From contig CAZXUQ010000001.1 of assembly GCA_964644075.1 (NCBI GenBank), positions 124,001 to 188,000 of the forward strand: 64,000 nt of DNA, given 5' to 3'. Source of the stretch: JAGOMW01 sp964644075 (GTDB lineage: Bacteria; Patescibacteriota; Gracilibacteria; BD1-5; UBA2023). The notes under the pieces were generated by a model, which searched no databases, had not been told where the DNA came from, and saw only the letters and a program-made list of their open reading frames with translations. Both the position numbers and the translations under genes were made by a program. The stretch's first letter is position 1. Each line of letters opens with the position of its first letter. This document shows positions 19,073 to 30,219 of the stretch, in pieces.

Positions 19073-20044
19073 CTATTTTTTTCTATCAATCGCAAGCATA
19101 CGATAATCCATAAGAGACCACTTACGTATCCACTCAGAAGTACGATATACATGCTTACCCGTATCAGTATCCCACACGATGATATGAGTTGGTTTTTCAC
19201 TCGGACCGATATATCCGAGCAAGACAAAGGCATGCTCTCATGAAAGTCACGTAATACTCTCACCCGTAGAGAATCTCCATCTCATGATACGATCGTCACT
19301 CGATCGATCACAGGTATTTCTGGCAGCGATAGAAAATGATCTGGTAATGTAACTATCAATTTTTTCGACGATGCCATCTTCGTCATCAGACGAAGTGCAC
19401 CAGTCTCACCAGAGCATCACAGAAGACCCTGAGTCAAGGAGACCGATCACACGAGAAAGTCGCTCTCTCGGGAGACTATCTGGGTCAGTAGTACTATTTG
19501 AGAGAGAGGTGATAAGAGGATATCTTTCTGCATAGTCTCTAAGAGGCTTCTCGTAGACACCGTAGCCCGTGAGTCATCTCTGACTCCCTGTGTATGAACC
19601 GACGAATTCGCTCTCTGGATCTCACCAGTATCATCACTCGAGTGGTCATGTGTAGTGTGGGATATGTTCTATGATGTCTTCCTCACTCGGGTATCGTCAT
19701 ATCTCTCGACCGATGAGCATACGCAGAGCTGCTATCTCACATGAGAGTTTATATTTCTGGAGAGTGAGCTTATACTCTTTTGATATATCTGTCGTTGGTT
19801 TTCTCAGTGTATAGAGTGTCAGGTAGGGAGTGAGTTTTTGGAGCTCAGTCGAGAGTTTCTTCCTCTCGAGAAAGAGCTTCTCTGTAGCAAGAGTTCGGGT
19901 CTTTCACTGGATAATGTTACTCAGTAAAATCATCCTATTCACTGTCTTTTCGAGTGTTTTTTGCTGAGCAACAGAAAGACTATCACGAGCAGAGAGCGTG
20001 AGAGGAATGGTGACGAGGATGAGTAAAATGAGAAATCGATGCAT
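19073..20044 (-). CDS. C39-like cysteine peptidase, secreted
   Basis: A 323-aa protein with a signal peptide (FLILLILVTIPLTLSA) and a coiled segment (30-100). The peptidase_C39-like domain follows: LSCEIAALRMLIGREI with the catalytic Cys, the family region GGYGGDPESEFVGSYTGSQ, GEHAFVLLGYIG with the His and VWDTDTGKHVY with the Asp. This matches the YvpB-like extracellular group rather than bacteriocin-exporter C39 domains. The start codon directly follows the stop of the ABC transporter (TAAATG), so the two are co-transcribed and export may be linked. Confidence 0.8.
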
Positions 20045-21910
20045 TTAAAATCCACTCTGGAGCTCGAGCATTTTATGATATATTCATTTTTTGAGGGTGA
20101 GAACTTCGTGAGTTCCGCGCTCCTTCACCATTCCATCCTCGATGACGATGATATCATCTGCTTTTTTTACGGTCTGGAGTCTATGAGCGATCACGATCAC
20201 GGTACGTCCTCGAAAGAGTGCTTCGAGAGCCTCAGTGATCTTCTCTTCAGAGAAACTATCGAGCGCAGATGTGGGCTCGTCGAGGAGGATGATCTCTGGG
20301 TTTTTGAGAAATATTTTTGCGATCGCAAGACGCTGTTTCTGTCATCATGAGAGCCGGACTCATCTCTCTCCGATCTCGGTATCGAGACCTTTCTCCATTT
20401 CGAAGACGAAGTCACACTGAGCGAGACGGAGTGCTTCTATGAGTTTTTTCTCGAGTTCCTGAGTCTCTGTCATTTCGAGCGGAGTGGAACGAAGAGAGAA
20501 ATCTTGCTCAGTTTTTCAAGTCCTTCCAGCAAGATGTCTCGTCGTCGTCACAGGAACAGACGATTCTATCGAGATGACAGACACACTCGAAACCGCACTC
20601 ACTAAGTTTTCACGAATAGTTGCATCGAACACACTCGGATCCTGCGTAAGGTATCCGATGTGAGGATAGTAGCTTTTGAGTGCGGTCTCACCCAAGTTAT
20701 TTCCCATGATAGTGATCGTGCCAGACTCAGGATGGAGATATCCTGCGATGAGTTTCATAAGCGTCGTCTTCCCTCCTCCGCTCGCTCAGACGAGTGCTGT
20801 CTTCTTTCATTTTTCTATAGTGAGGGAGAAATTATCGAACACTTTGGTATCGTTGTATCCGTAGGAAATATTTTTGATTTCGATGTTTTGAGGCTTTGGC
20901 ACAAAAGTATTACCAGAAGAGTATCACTTGAGCCGAGGAGCACTTTCAAAAGTATCCCAAAGCTTTTCGATATCAACAAATTCTTTCGTGAAATTTTTAT
21001 AAAATTCGGTTGAATCAAAAAGGAAAGATTCAAATACGAGAACCATCGTCATCGTGGCAACAAAGTCAGTAAGCGAGTACTGTCAGGAAAAAACTCAGTG
21101 TCACATAATAATGAGAATTCAGACACGAAGCAAAAGTGTAAGAATACGAACCAGATTGAAGATAATAAAAAGTGAGCGATTTATCCTATCATTTGCTTGT
21201 GATACTTTTTCTACACTCTTATAGATATGAGTCATTTCGTTGTTGATAGTGTCATTTTGTATGATCTCATTTCGAGACATAATCATACGAACAAGGTTTC
21301 TCGAAAGTTCTCACTTTTCATACGTTCTGACTCGACGGTATTTTTGAGCACTAGAATCAATCCATACAACGAGAGCATGCATAATTACGAGCCCTACAAT
21401 CAAAGAAAATGCATAAAAAAGACTAATTCATGAAAGTAAGTAAATCAGAAAAGCTCCTGTTATAGTAATTTTTGTTAACTCTTTTATCATGAAAGAAAGT
21501 TGATCTACCCAGACCTTTACCCCTTCTTTAAGAATAGATATAAGCCTTCATGTGCCTACACTTTCTAAATAGTTGTTATCAAGCGTAATAAACATAGGCA
21601 TATAGCGTTCATATACCCACATTTCGATATTGTGATACAAGTATGGCCAATCACTCTTTCGAAACACCCAACCAACCACAAGGTATGAAAAAAAGAGTAC
21701 TACAAAAAGTACTGTCCAGTAATCTAAAAGTGCTATATCATTTTTTTCTACCGCTTTCACAGCTCACTTGATAATGAGAACACCAATAATGGCATTAAAT
21801 CACCATGTGAAAAATTTTATACATGAAAAAAATGTCAGAAGTTTATTGCTTTTTAATGGCAAAAGAAAAAGTCTCGCCTTTTCTATAAATGTCATTTCTC
21901 TATTTTTCAT
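20045..21910 (-). CDS. ABC transporter, fused permease and ATPase, with a repeat-encoded insert
   Basis: A 621-aa half-size exporter. Six membrane helices fill about 30-330 (for example TVLFVVLFFSYLVVGWVF). The ATPase has Walker A GASGGGKTT, the Q-loop at IGYLTQDPSVFD, the signature LSGG and Walker B with IILLDEPTSALD. Between the Q-loop (TIREN) and the helix KKLIEALRLAQCDFV about 38 residues are encoded by a palindromic repeat (20467-20581), in frame. This is the helical subdomain contacting the permease, where most exporters have only a short loop. The M at 21910 is the first in-frame ATG. Confidence 0.9.
20467..20581 (-). repeat. Palindromic repeat, family 1, in frame inside the ABC transporter
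   Basis: In the sense direction of the host gene it begins TGTCATCTCGATAGAATCG and ends CTCGAAATGACAGA. It aligns with the dus insert through TCTGTTCCTGTG, GACGAGA and GATTTCTC, in the same orientation and, in its first half, in the same reading frame. The two encoded peptides share S-V-I-S-x-E, V-P-V, T-R-x-L-A and E-Q-D-F-S. Confidence 0.85.
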
Positions 21911-21952
21911 AGCCCTGAGTATAGGAAAAGGTTTTGAAAATACAAAAAAAGT

Positions 21953-22013
21953 CGAGAGATTTCCACCCACAAGGGGTGTACTAACTATCCATTTCGCTTC
22001 AGTCGAAATGACA
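21953..22013. repeat. Intergenic palindromic repeat related to family 1
   Basis: On the minus strand: GTCATTTCGACTGAAGCG, an inserted stretch, then GAAATCTCTCGAC. The ends match those of the family 1 copies (GTCATTTCGA ... GAGAAATC). It begins a few bases after the topA stop codon and lies upstream of the ABC transporter start, where it could affect the 5' leader. Confidence 0.6.
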
Positions 22014-22017
22014 ATAG

Positions 22018-24582
22018 TTATTTCTTCTTCGCTGGAGCTTTTTTTGCTGCTGATTTTTTAGTGGTACCTACTTTTGTCTTGGTCTTAGACTTTTTTTCAC
22101 TGAAAGCGTTTGGTATCTGCTCAGAAATGATTGCCTTCACATCCTCAAGTGTAAGTGATGCGATCTCATTTTCATCGGTGATTTTTTTGCCGTCATGCTT
22201 GAGATAGACGTTTTCTTTGCCGAACTTGATATATGGACCATATCGACCTCGCTCGACCGATATTTTTTCTTCGCTCCAGTTATGGATATATCGATTAGCT
22301 TCTTTTTCTACCTTCGCGGCGATGAGACGAGTCGCTTCGTCGTGCGTGATGTTGTCGAAGTCGATCGCCTTCGGGACATTCACATAAAGATCTTTCCATT
22401 TGAGAAATGGTCCAAATCGTCATTTTCACTTCGTATATCCGACTCAGTCGTATTCACCGATCGGAGCATCTGCTTGTTTTTTTGCCTCGATGAGCTCGAT
22501 CGCGCGAGCTTCATCCACTGCATGTGGATCATCAGTGCGGGGGATCGAGATAAATGCCTCTCCCCACTTCACATAGGGACCATACCGCCCCTGACCGACG
22601 ATGAGTGATTTGTCTTCATAGGATCCGATATCCTTCGGGAATGAGAAGAGTCCGAGCGATTCCTCGAGAGTAATATCATCGATCGACATACCAGGTGCGA
22701 GATTCGCGTAGCGAGGTTTTTCTTCGTCTGATAACTCATCCTGAGCACCGATCTGTACCACAGGACCAAATCGACTCATACGAGCAAGGACTGTACGACC
22801 CGTGGCAGGATCTTTTCCGAGGATTTTTTCTCCGGCAAATCGACCCTCAGTTCCCAGTGCTGCCTCGATGGATGTATGAAATGGAGTATAAAATCCTGAA
22901 AGCATCTTCTGCCAATCAAGCTCACCGCGTGAGATCTGATCAAACTCCTCCTCGACCCGTGCCGTGAAGTCATACTGCATGAAACTAGAGAACTCCTTCT
23001 CGAGGTAATCCGTCACGACGAAGGCAATATCTGTCGGGATAAGTTTTTTTGATTCGATGACGACATATCCCCGATCCTGGATGGTTTGGATCGTTGCGGC
23101 ATATGTCGATGGACGGCCGATTCCTTCGCTTTCGAGTTTTTTTACGAGTGAGGCTTCACTATAGCGAGGTGGTGGGAGACTAAATTTCTGTTCAGCGCTC
23201 AGTCCATGAGCTTTCACGATTGCTCCAGTCTTGAGAAGAGGGAGTTTTTTGGTTTCTTCGTTTTCTTCGTCATCAGTCCCTTCGACATAAAGCTGCATAA
23301 AGCCTGGAAACAAGATAACTTCACCTTTTGCGATCCATTCTTCACCCGCTATACTTGAGTCAAAACGATATGTTGTCGTCTCGATACGAGCCTCTGCCAT
23401 CTGTGAAGCGACCGTGCGTTCCCAGATAAGCTTATAGAGCTTGTACTCCATAGCATCCAGTCCACTTTTCTCTGGGGTCGTCTCGATCGATGTAGGACGG
23501 ATTGCTTCATGCGCTTCTTGAGCATTAGCCTGTTTCGTCTTGTACTGTCGACCACTCGGGAGTGCATACTCCTTACCATATGTCTTCTCGATAAATGCAT
23601 GAGAAAGAGAAATTGCCTGATCCGAGAGATGAACCGAGTCAGTTCGCATATAGGTGATATGTCCGTTTTGGTAGAGTCGCTGTGCGATATCCATAGTCGT
23701 CTTTACTGAGTACCCGAGCTTTCGAGATGCTTCTTGCTGGAGTGTCGACGTCGTAAACGGAGCTCCTGGTGTGCGCTTCGATTCCTTTTTCTCGACGTGA
23801 GAAAGAGTAAAACTCTCATTTGTATCAGCAAGGTAAGCAATGTGTCCTTTTTTCGTTTTATCCTTTTTTGCCTTCTCGATATTGATCCCGTGGCTGTCGA
23901 AAAATTCCCACGCCTCTGCTTCTGTTGTAAATTTTGCGCTCTTACCTCCTACCTTCGAGAGGTCGAGAGCAAAATCAATACCAGCACTCTCTGCGAGCGC
24001 TCGGATATGCCATGACTCATCGGGAACAAATGCCCTGATCTCACGCTCACGTTCGACGAGAAGCTTCACTGCCACAGACTGGACACGTCCAGCAGAGAGT
24101 CACGACCTGACCTTACGCCAGAGGACTGGTGATACCTCGTATCCCACGATACGGTCGAGAATACGACGAGACTGTTGGGCATTCACGAGACCCATGTCGA
24201 TATGTCCAGGTTTGCTAAATGACTCCTTGATAGCATCTTTTGTGATCTCATGGTAGGTGACACGTGTCGCACTCACAGGATCGATATCAAAAACATGTGC
24301 AAGATGCCATGCTATTGCCTCTCATTCACGGTCTGGATCGGTTGCGAGGATTATGTGTTCCGCTTTTTTTGCAAATCCCCTGAGTTCAGTGACTCGCTTT
24401 TTCTTATCTGGAGAGATCTCATAGGCAGGGATAAATCCACCCTCGATGTCGACACCTATATTTTTCTCGGGGAGATCCCGGATATGACCGATGGAAGCCT
24501 CGACTTGATAGTCGGGTCCGAGGTACTGAGCGATTTTTTTTGCTTTGGCTGGAGACTCTACGATTACGAGGTTTTTTGGCAT
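22018..24582 (-). CDS. topA: DNA topoisomerase I
   Basis: Type IA topoisomerase of 854 aa that relaxes negative supercoils. The TOPRIM domain starts KNLVIVESPAKAKKIAQYLG and holds DPDREGEAIAWH, whose Gly is UGA (24322-24324). VSPVLWRKVRSGLSAGRVQS follows, with the active-site tyrosine region YMRTDSVH and GIGRPSTYA further on. At the C-terminus zinc fingers are absent; GRYGPYVKWG-type topoisomerase C-repeats occur twice, ending in a Lys/Ala-rich tail. The gene is split into several pieces if UGA is read as stop. Confidence 0.95.
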
Positions 24583-24838
24583 ATGTATCTGACGAGAGTG
24601 ATGGTAAACTTGGTCTAAAGCCTAGTCTAAGTCAAGGGAAAGTCAAAAGATTTCTTTTGTTTCTCCTTGAAAACAAAAAAATTACATTTGTAATACCTAT
24701 CGGGAATTATATGGATCTCCTATTTCATCTATCACGAGAACCACCAGGTGATATAGATGCACTTAAGGTAAGAGCTTTAACGAAAGTAAGTATATGAAAA
24801 ACGGGGTTCAATGCAACTCTTTTTTCTTGCAAAATATA

Positions 24839-25378
24839 CTATTTCTTCCGACATACATAAATCCACGCAGGACCAAAGTTACGTGGCTCGAAGGCAAGCT
24901 TTTCCATATGAAAATATTTTTTTTCCTGTGATTTATTCGCCATCCAGTACTGATACTGGAGAAATTGTCCATTTTTTTTGAGGACCTTTTGTGCGCTCAT
25001 GAGAATATGCTCAACTCACTCATATGAAATACTCCCGAGAGGCAGTGTAGAGATGATGATATCCACCGAGTTAGGAAAAAAGTGTTTCTCTACTTCTGTA
25101 GCACTTTCGTGGTATAAAGTAAGTCACTGACGTCATCCATAACGAGTCTCGAGTGATCTAAACGCATCATCCTCGATCTCAAAACTCGCAATATTCGCAT
25201 CTGGAAAACTTTCGATCAACACTCCAGTAAGGGGTCATCTGCCTGCTCAGAGTTCCACTATAGAAAGAGGTGTTTTCTCTTTTTGGATAAACGAAATCAT
25301 CCTCCGCGTGAGAAATCGGGAGGATGGGAGAGAAAATCCAAGGTTTTTCCAAAATTTAAGCCAGTATCGCTTGATCAT
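24839..25378 (-). CDS. Class I SAM-dependent methyltransferase
   Basis: A 179-aa methyltransferase. Motif I reads VELGAGRGPLTGVLIE and an acidic end of strand 2 is in IASFEIEDDAF. ISTLPLGSIS is motif IV, and the C-terminal part is NGQFLQYQYWMANK and FGPAWIYVCRKK. The overall pattern is like PmtA phospholipid N-methyltransferases or small rRNA dimethylase-like proteins. Its ATG overlaps the stop of the CsoR-like regulator (TAATG), so both are expressed together. The gap 24583-24838 holds nothing I recognise. Confidence 0.8.
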
Positions 25379-25641
25379 TATCGTACAAGCTTAAGAAGCA
25401 TGCGCATCTCATCGGCTTCTTTTTCACCGATTGCCTTCTTTTCTCCGAGACGTTCGACTGCACAGACGATTTCTTCGTTGGCCGCCTGTCCCATAGCACT
25501 ACGAATAGCAGAAATCTGCTGGACTATATCCTTCACTGCTGCCTCATCTTCGATCATCTGGATAACACCACGGATCTGCCCTTCGATACGACGAAGGCGA
25601 TCTCCGACACGTTTTTTCTGGATAGCATCTTTGATTTTCAT
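25378..25641 (-). CDS. CsoR/FrmR family regulator with altered metal ligands
   Basis: An 87-aa all-helical DUF156 protein. The family hallmark RLRRIEGQIRGVIQMIED is complete, followed by QQISAIRSA. The first Cys of the copper site (normally C-x-D-x-x-x-Q) is Val in AAVKDIVQQ, and the His-x-x-Cys pair reads AANEEIVC, so only one of the C-H-C ligands is kept. It may sense formaldehyde, sulfur species or something else. ATG at 25641 is preferred; a TTG 6 bp upstream is possible. Confidence 0.85.
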   Translation of the reverse strand: MKIKDAIQKKRVGDRLRRIEGQIRGVIQMIEDEAAVKDIVQQISAIRSAMGQAANEEIVCAVERLGEKKAIGEKEADEMRMLLKLVR

Positions 25642-25789
25642 AAGCAAAACGTAAGGAAATAGAGGATTTTTCGATTTTTTCTTATAAGTTTTGGCTCTAT
25701 TGAGAGAAAAACCGATTTTTTTACTGAAGGGAGTATACAGAAAAAATCTCGTATTGCAAGTAAGAAATGTGAATTTTTAATAAAGAAAA

Positions 25790-25879
25790 TGGCGGAGGAT
25801 AAGAGATTCGAACTCTTGAGGCAGTTGCCCGCCTGCACCCTTTCCAAGGGTGTGCACTCGACCACTATGCGAATCCTCC
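25790..25879 (-). tRNA. tRNA-Ser(GGA)
   Basis: The acceptor stem GGAGGAT/ATCCTCC is perfect, the T-arm is GAGTTCGAATC, and the long variable arm is typical of a class II tRNA. The anticodon loop reads CTTGGAAAG, giving anticodon GGA (codons UCC/UCU). The discriminator is G and CCA is encoded. Confidence 0.95.
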
Positions 25880-25989
25880 AAGCCTGGTCTCGGATTGTAG
25901 AGAAAAAGCTGGGTTTTACAAATCAAAAAGAAAAATTTCACTTTTTATCCTTTTTTTATATACTTTCTTTGACTATTTTTATACACGAT

Positions 25990-26523
25990 ATGTCCCTCAC
26001 AGAAAAAATCTCCTCATTTTTCCAGAACCTTGGCATCTCTCTAGAATCTGTGGACGTCCGAGAAAATGGGGAAGACCTCGATATCTCAGTAAAAACTCCA
26101 GATTCCTCTCTCTTGATCGGTATGCATGGGAAAAATCTCGAGGCATTCACCCATATCCTCGGGCGCATCGCAGAGAAACAGGAAGGAAAATACTATCATG
26201 TCCATCTCGAAGTCAATGACTATATGAAAGCGAAAGATGAGCGATTTTTCTCATTTCTCGAAAGCAAAATCAGCTTCGCGATGAGTAGTGGAAAAAGTGT
26301 ACGTATTCCCAATCTCTCTTCTTTTGAGCGAAAAAAAGCACATAACTACATCAGTGAAAAAGCAATAGAATGACTCGCGACAAAAAGTGAAGGCGAATGA
26401 TCAGATCGATCACTCGTGCTCTCCTATAGTGGTACACCGATAGGAAATACTGTTCATAAGGCTCCGTCTGTCTCTCGTGAGAACGAGCTCACGATGCTCT
26501 CAGAAGATGGCGTTGGTATCTAG
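25990..26523 (+). CDS. KH/R3H-type RNA-binding protein (Jag/SpoIIIJ-associated-like)
   Basis: A 177-aa protein. The KH part shows DSSLLIGMHGKNLEAFTHILG, the G-x-x-G loop being GMHGKN. The second half (NLSSFERKKAHNYISEKA) corresponds to the R3H region of Jag proteins, where R-x-x-x-H is common; here it is ERKKAH. Jag/KhpB binds RNA and influences cell-wall synthesis in Gram-positives. yidC or rpmH, its usual neighbours, are not present. It ends 4 bp before the next gene. Confidence 0.75.
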
Positions 26524-26527
26524 TTAT

Positions 26528-27616
26528 ATGCGAAAATTCATCACTACTGTACTTATCATAGGAGTTGTCTCTATCTGTGGATACCTCTTTTGTCGTGGTG
26601 GTACAACTTTTCTCTATAGCCAATATGGAGAGCTCTCTTGGTACCGTCGACTCACACCAGGACTCCTTCCTTCTGCATCTATGATGAAGCTCAGCGATGC
26701 TGGACATACGACGACCCATGCCGGTACTCTCTGGATCAATCTGATACAGTATATCGGGGACAATACTCGTAACAATCTCTTTCTCGAGTTTCTCTATCCG
26801 ATCGTGGACAGGATCACTGACCTCCACCCAGCATTCCCTGCGCCATACCGCCTCGCTGTACTCCTCGCCCCAAATCCTGATAAAGAACGAGGAGACTACG
26901 AAAAAAATCTCGCTCTGGCAAAAGAAGCAAAAAAAATCGGTGAAAAAGGGATGAAAAATATCTGTGACAGTGGGAAACTTGCTCGTATACGAAACACCGA
27001 TATATCACCTGATCTCTGGGCAAATACAGATCTAAAAAATCCATGTAGCGATGGGATGCTCCCCTACTATCTGGCAAGTGTGACTGATAGACTCTCAGAA
27101 AGATGAGAGTCAGAAAACTACTACAAAATCGCAAGTATGAATACTGACGCTCCCGAAGTATCTCGATTTCTCGCTCTTCTTATGCGGGCCAAGGAAGGAA
27201 ACTACGAGGATGCAGGGAGAAAATTTCTCCTCATCGGTGCCTCTGGATATGATGAGCCTCCTTATGATTGTCAGAAAAATATCGGAGAAATCCTCATGAG
27301 ATTTGCGACTGGAGGAGTCAGGACAGAAGCAGATATCGAATTTATCAAAACTCGTGAGCTCCAACTCGCTCCTCCAAAAGATACCAAAAACCCCCTCGCA
27401 TCGAGTGTGACAAGTTGCTATGATTCAGGAAATCGAGGGATCAAGCAGCTCTACATATCCTATATCGACACTCTCGCAAAATCTCTCTCCTGAGTTACAA
27501 CAGGAAGTGGACTGCGAGCGAGTGGGTATACCTGACTGATACCATCGGTCGAGAGTCAGAAATGATGGGACATCAAACAACTTCCCGATGGATCCTGGCA
27601 ATATATACGACCATAA
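26528..27616 (+). CDS. Membrane-anchored hypothetical protein, 362 aa
   Basis: One N-terminal membrane segment (FITTVLIIGVVSICGYLF) is followed by a long soluble part with helical pairs (DYEKNLALAKEAKKIGEKG; NYEDAGRKFLLIGASGY) that look like degenerate TPR units. A Cys occurs in each of several loops. Four UGA glycines are present near the C-terminal half. No catalytic motif is seen. It begins 4 bp after the KH gene and is followed 4 bp later by the Fe-S carrier gene, so the three are a transcript. Confidence 0.6.
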
Positions 27617-27620
27617 TACT

Positions 27621-27986
27621 ATGATTTTCGATAAGAATACTCGCACATCCTGGCAAAAAAACAACATCAAAGCAATCTCTCTCCTCATAGAGAAAAAGTG
27701 ATGTGCCTGAGAAAAAGTAGAAGTAGTAGAAGGCATCTCTCCTCTCACAACTCTCCTCGAGCATGTCGATGATACGGATATCTACGCTCGACCTCATGAC
27801 CATGAATTTTTGAGAAACCTAAAAATTACCTGAGTCAACGGAAAGTGGATCGTCTCAAGTGATGCCATCATGACACACTGTGGCTGTGGGAGTAGTTTCT
27901 CAAGGAAAACTGGAAATCCACTCCAAGATAAAATCCGAGAAATGAAACTCAGGATGAAAGAAAAAAAAGAAGGCATACATATCTAG
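27621..27986 (+). CDS. HesB/IscA-like protein
   Basis: A 121-aa protein with the A-type carrier signature CGCGSSFS near residue 95, preceded by WIVSSDAIMTH. A further Cys in KKGCAGEKVEVV may be the third ligand. IscA/SufA/ErpA proteins pass Fe-S clusters to targets such as the ferredoxin or HemW found in this window. The N-terminal half departs from typical IscA and the C-terminal tail is long and basic, so it is a divergent member. The stop lies in the loop of the terminator. Confidence 0.7.
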
Positions 27987-27998
27987 GCCTTCTTTTTT
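27967..27998 (+). terminator. Rho-independent terminator
   Basis: Stem AAGAAGGC/GCCTTCTT with a 12-nt loop containing the TAG of the HesB-like gene, then a T run. The mirror-image A run lets it also act on the leftward transcript ending at 28003. Confidence 0.75.
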
Positions 27999-28002
27999 AG
28001 TA

Positions 28003-29064
28003 TTACTGTTTGCAGATTTTTGTGTACTTATCGACGAGAGACTGATTTTTACTATAGGTAGCGATGACCTGTGCGTTACATGCCGTCTGGCGGTCGAGTG
28101 TTCCGAGAGTCTCGAGTTTCGCTATCTCAGCGAGTGACTCACTATATTTTCCGATGATGAAGTAGGTACGGTATCGGATAGAGAGGAGCTCTGTAGTTGG
28201 TTTATTGCTCGCGAGATAACTACTCGAGAGGGAAATCGTCGTGAGATACCGTTTCTCGTTGTATGCTTTACTGATATCAGCAAGTGTTACTGATGTTGTA
28301 GATACAGGTGCTGGAGATCAGGTATTCGTGGTTGGTGTGGGAACTGATGCTCCACTCGCAGAAACAGTGGCTGGAGGCGTTACCACTCATGAAAAGAGTG
28401 GATCACGGATAAACACACGCGGTACTCCACCAAAAGGATTTGATCCTGTACGTGTTTTATATCTCTGAGTAGTACTATCGTAGTCGAAAATACCGATCAG
28501 TTTTCTCTTATACTCTGTTTTTTCGAACTGATAGAGGATCTTTATATCATAGATACCTGTAGTGCCCGTACCGACGACGACATCGACAAATACATGATCA
28601 CGAGATCCTGTAGAAACAAACTCATATCAGGCAATACGAGTATTTGCTGGGAGTTTATAAGCTGATTTTATAGCCGTCCAGTCTTTTGTCACACGAGTGA
28701 TAAAGCCAGCGACGTCTTTCCCATAGTCTTTTTCGAGAGAGGCAGGACTCGTGATGGAGAGCTCTCATGAAGATACTATAGGTGGAACTGTTGTTCATGA
28801 GGTAGATTTTGTCCCTGTCAGAGACGTAGGAAGAGCATCCACGATAGCACCAGAGTAGTCAGTAAGGGGGATTTTGATACCTGCTTTCACCATCTCATAG
28901 CGGAGTACAGAGTTCTCAGCTTCGAGCTGCTTGATACGAGCCTCGTACTGAGCTACGAGGAGTTGTACCTGAGAAAGAGTCGTCGTCGGATCGATGCTCG
29001 ATACCGCAAAAATCGATACTGGCAATCAGATCAAAAGGACGAGAAAAAGGCGTGAGAGCTTCAT
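28003..29064 (-). CDS. Secreted coiled-coil protein, 353 aa
   Basis: A signal peptide (LFLVLLIGLPVSIFA) leads to a coiled coil (QLLVAQYEARIKQLEAENSV). A Ser/Thr-rich linker and a beta-rich domain (about 110-230) follow, then a Pro/Thr/Ser linker. The C-terminal helical domain (LADISKAYNEKRYLTTISLS) looks TPR-like. The order resembles exported scaffold proteins of Patescibacteria, but no family is recognised. It is convergent with the Fe-S carrier gene and shares its terminator. Confidence 0.6.
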
Positions 29065-29098
29065 ATGAAGAAACAAAAAATAACAATTTCAAGTGTAG

Positions 29099-29728
29099 CT
29101 AAGTCTCTTTCGAAATCAAGGCTTTCACAGGTGCATAGCTCTTGCGATGTATCGGACTTATGCCATGATATAGCATAGCACTCTGGTGTTTGCTCGTACC
29201 ATAGCCCTTGTGGAGATCGAAGTGATAGAGAGAAAATTTCTCACTATATTCACACATCATATGATCTCGAGTGACTTTCGCGATGATGGATGCTGCAGAG
29301 ATAGCCTTCTCGGTGAGGTCGCCCCTGACGATATATCGTATATTTTCTTTTGGTATGGCGTCAAAGAGATAGTTATCTCGTCCATCGATACGGATCTCAT
29401 AGGATTTTTGTATAAATGGAGTCTTTTCTCTGATTTGTCTGATTGCCTCTGCCATCGCGAGTCGGTTGGCCTCACGGATACCAAGATGATCGATCACCTC
29501 ATGTGACGAGATCCCTACTCAAGTCACACATTTTCCGAGTTTTTCGAGAGAGATGATCTTTTCGAAAAGGGTTTCTCGTTTTTCTCTTGTGAGTTTTTTG
29601 GAGTCAGTGAGTCAGGCGAGAAGTGCGAAGTCAAAGTCGAAAGAAACAAGAAAAGCACCTGCAACGACAGGTCCAGCCCACGCACCTCGTCAGGCTTCAT
29701 CTACTCAGATGATGATATCAAAAGACAT
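29099..29728 (-). CDS. rnhB: Ribonuclease HII
   Basis: Removes RNA from RNA-DNA hybrids and misincorporated ribonucleotides. The N-terminal motif GVDEAGRGAWAGPVVAGAF contains the first two catalytic acids; two of its glycines are UGA. The DSKKL motif follows, then the third acid region YEIRIDGRDNY and the metal-site Asp region ending KVTRDHMM. LHKGYGTSKHQ is the conserved HII tail. Length 209 aa is normal. It is divergent from rnpB. Confidence 0.93.
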
Positions 29729-29748
29729 GGATCTATGCTATGCAAAAG

Positions 29749-29776
29749 TTGCTTTTTTCCAAATATTGTCTATCAT
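29749..29776 (+). promoter_or_regulatory. Promoter of rnpB
   Basis: TTGCTT (29749-29754), 16-bp spacer, TATCAT (29771-29776). The predicted start, about 7 nt later, coincides with the first base of helix P1 of the RNase P RNA. Confidence 0.65.
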
Positions 29777-29782
29777 CAGGCT

Positions 29783-30198
29783 GCTCACACCCCGAGACAG
29801 GTATACACGCCTCGAGTGATCGAGGTGAGGAAAGTCTGGACATCCCTCTGAGAGGAGAAGGGCTAACAGCCCTGGCCCTGCACCATATACAAAATGTAGG
29901 GTACGGAAAGTGCCACAGAGACAATACTATCCCACAAGGGAAAAAGGTGAAAAGCCATCTGGTGTTCCTCTGCTAACGAGAGAAATATTTCTCCACGAGC
30001 AGAAATAGCTACAGATGGATCTCGAGAAATCGAGAGTGGTAAACCCTCTCTGATGCAAGGAGAATGGTATCGAAAGTGATAATGCCTCAGAGCAGTCACT
30101 CTTGATATACTCCGCTTGAGCGTGAGAGTGATCTCACGCCTAGATAGATGTATACCGATATACAGAATCCGGCTTATTATCTCGGGGAACCTGTGAGC
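29783..30198 (+). ncRNA. rnpB: RNase P RNA
   Basis: The catalytic RNA that removes tRNA 5' leaders. The universally conserved CR-I core GAGGAAAGTCTGGACATC is near 29827. GGCTAACAGCCC follows, then GGGTACGGAAAGTGCCACAGAGA, and the 3' core ACAGAATCCGGCTTAT is near 30165. Helix P1 is formed by GCTCACA-CCCCGAGA at the 5' end and TCTCGGGG...TGAGC at the 3' end, which defines the limits (about 416 nt). Size and order fit a bacterial A-type RNA. Confidence 0.95.
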
Positions 30199-30219
30199 GC
30201 TTCGTCACCATATACTACT

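Noticed and set aside
20045..21910. The ABC transporter as a pseudogene, because standard-code frames break it into several pieces.
   Set aside because: All breaks are UGA; with UGA = Gly one complete frame with all ATPase motifs results.
25789..26373. A long rightward open frame covering the tRNA-Ser gene and the KH protein.
   Set aside because: It runs through the reverse complement of a clear tRNA; the KH domain starts at the internal ATG at 25990.
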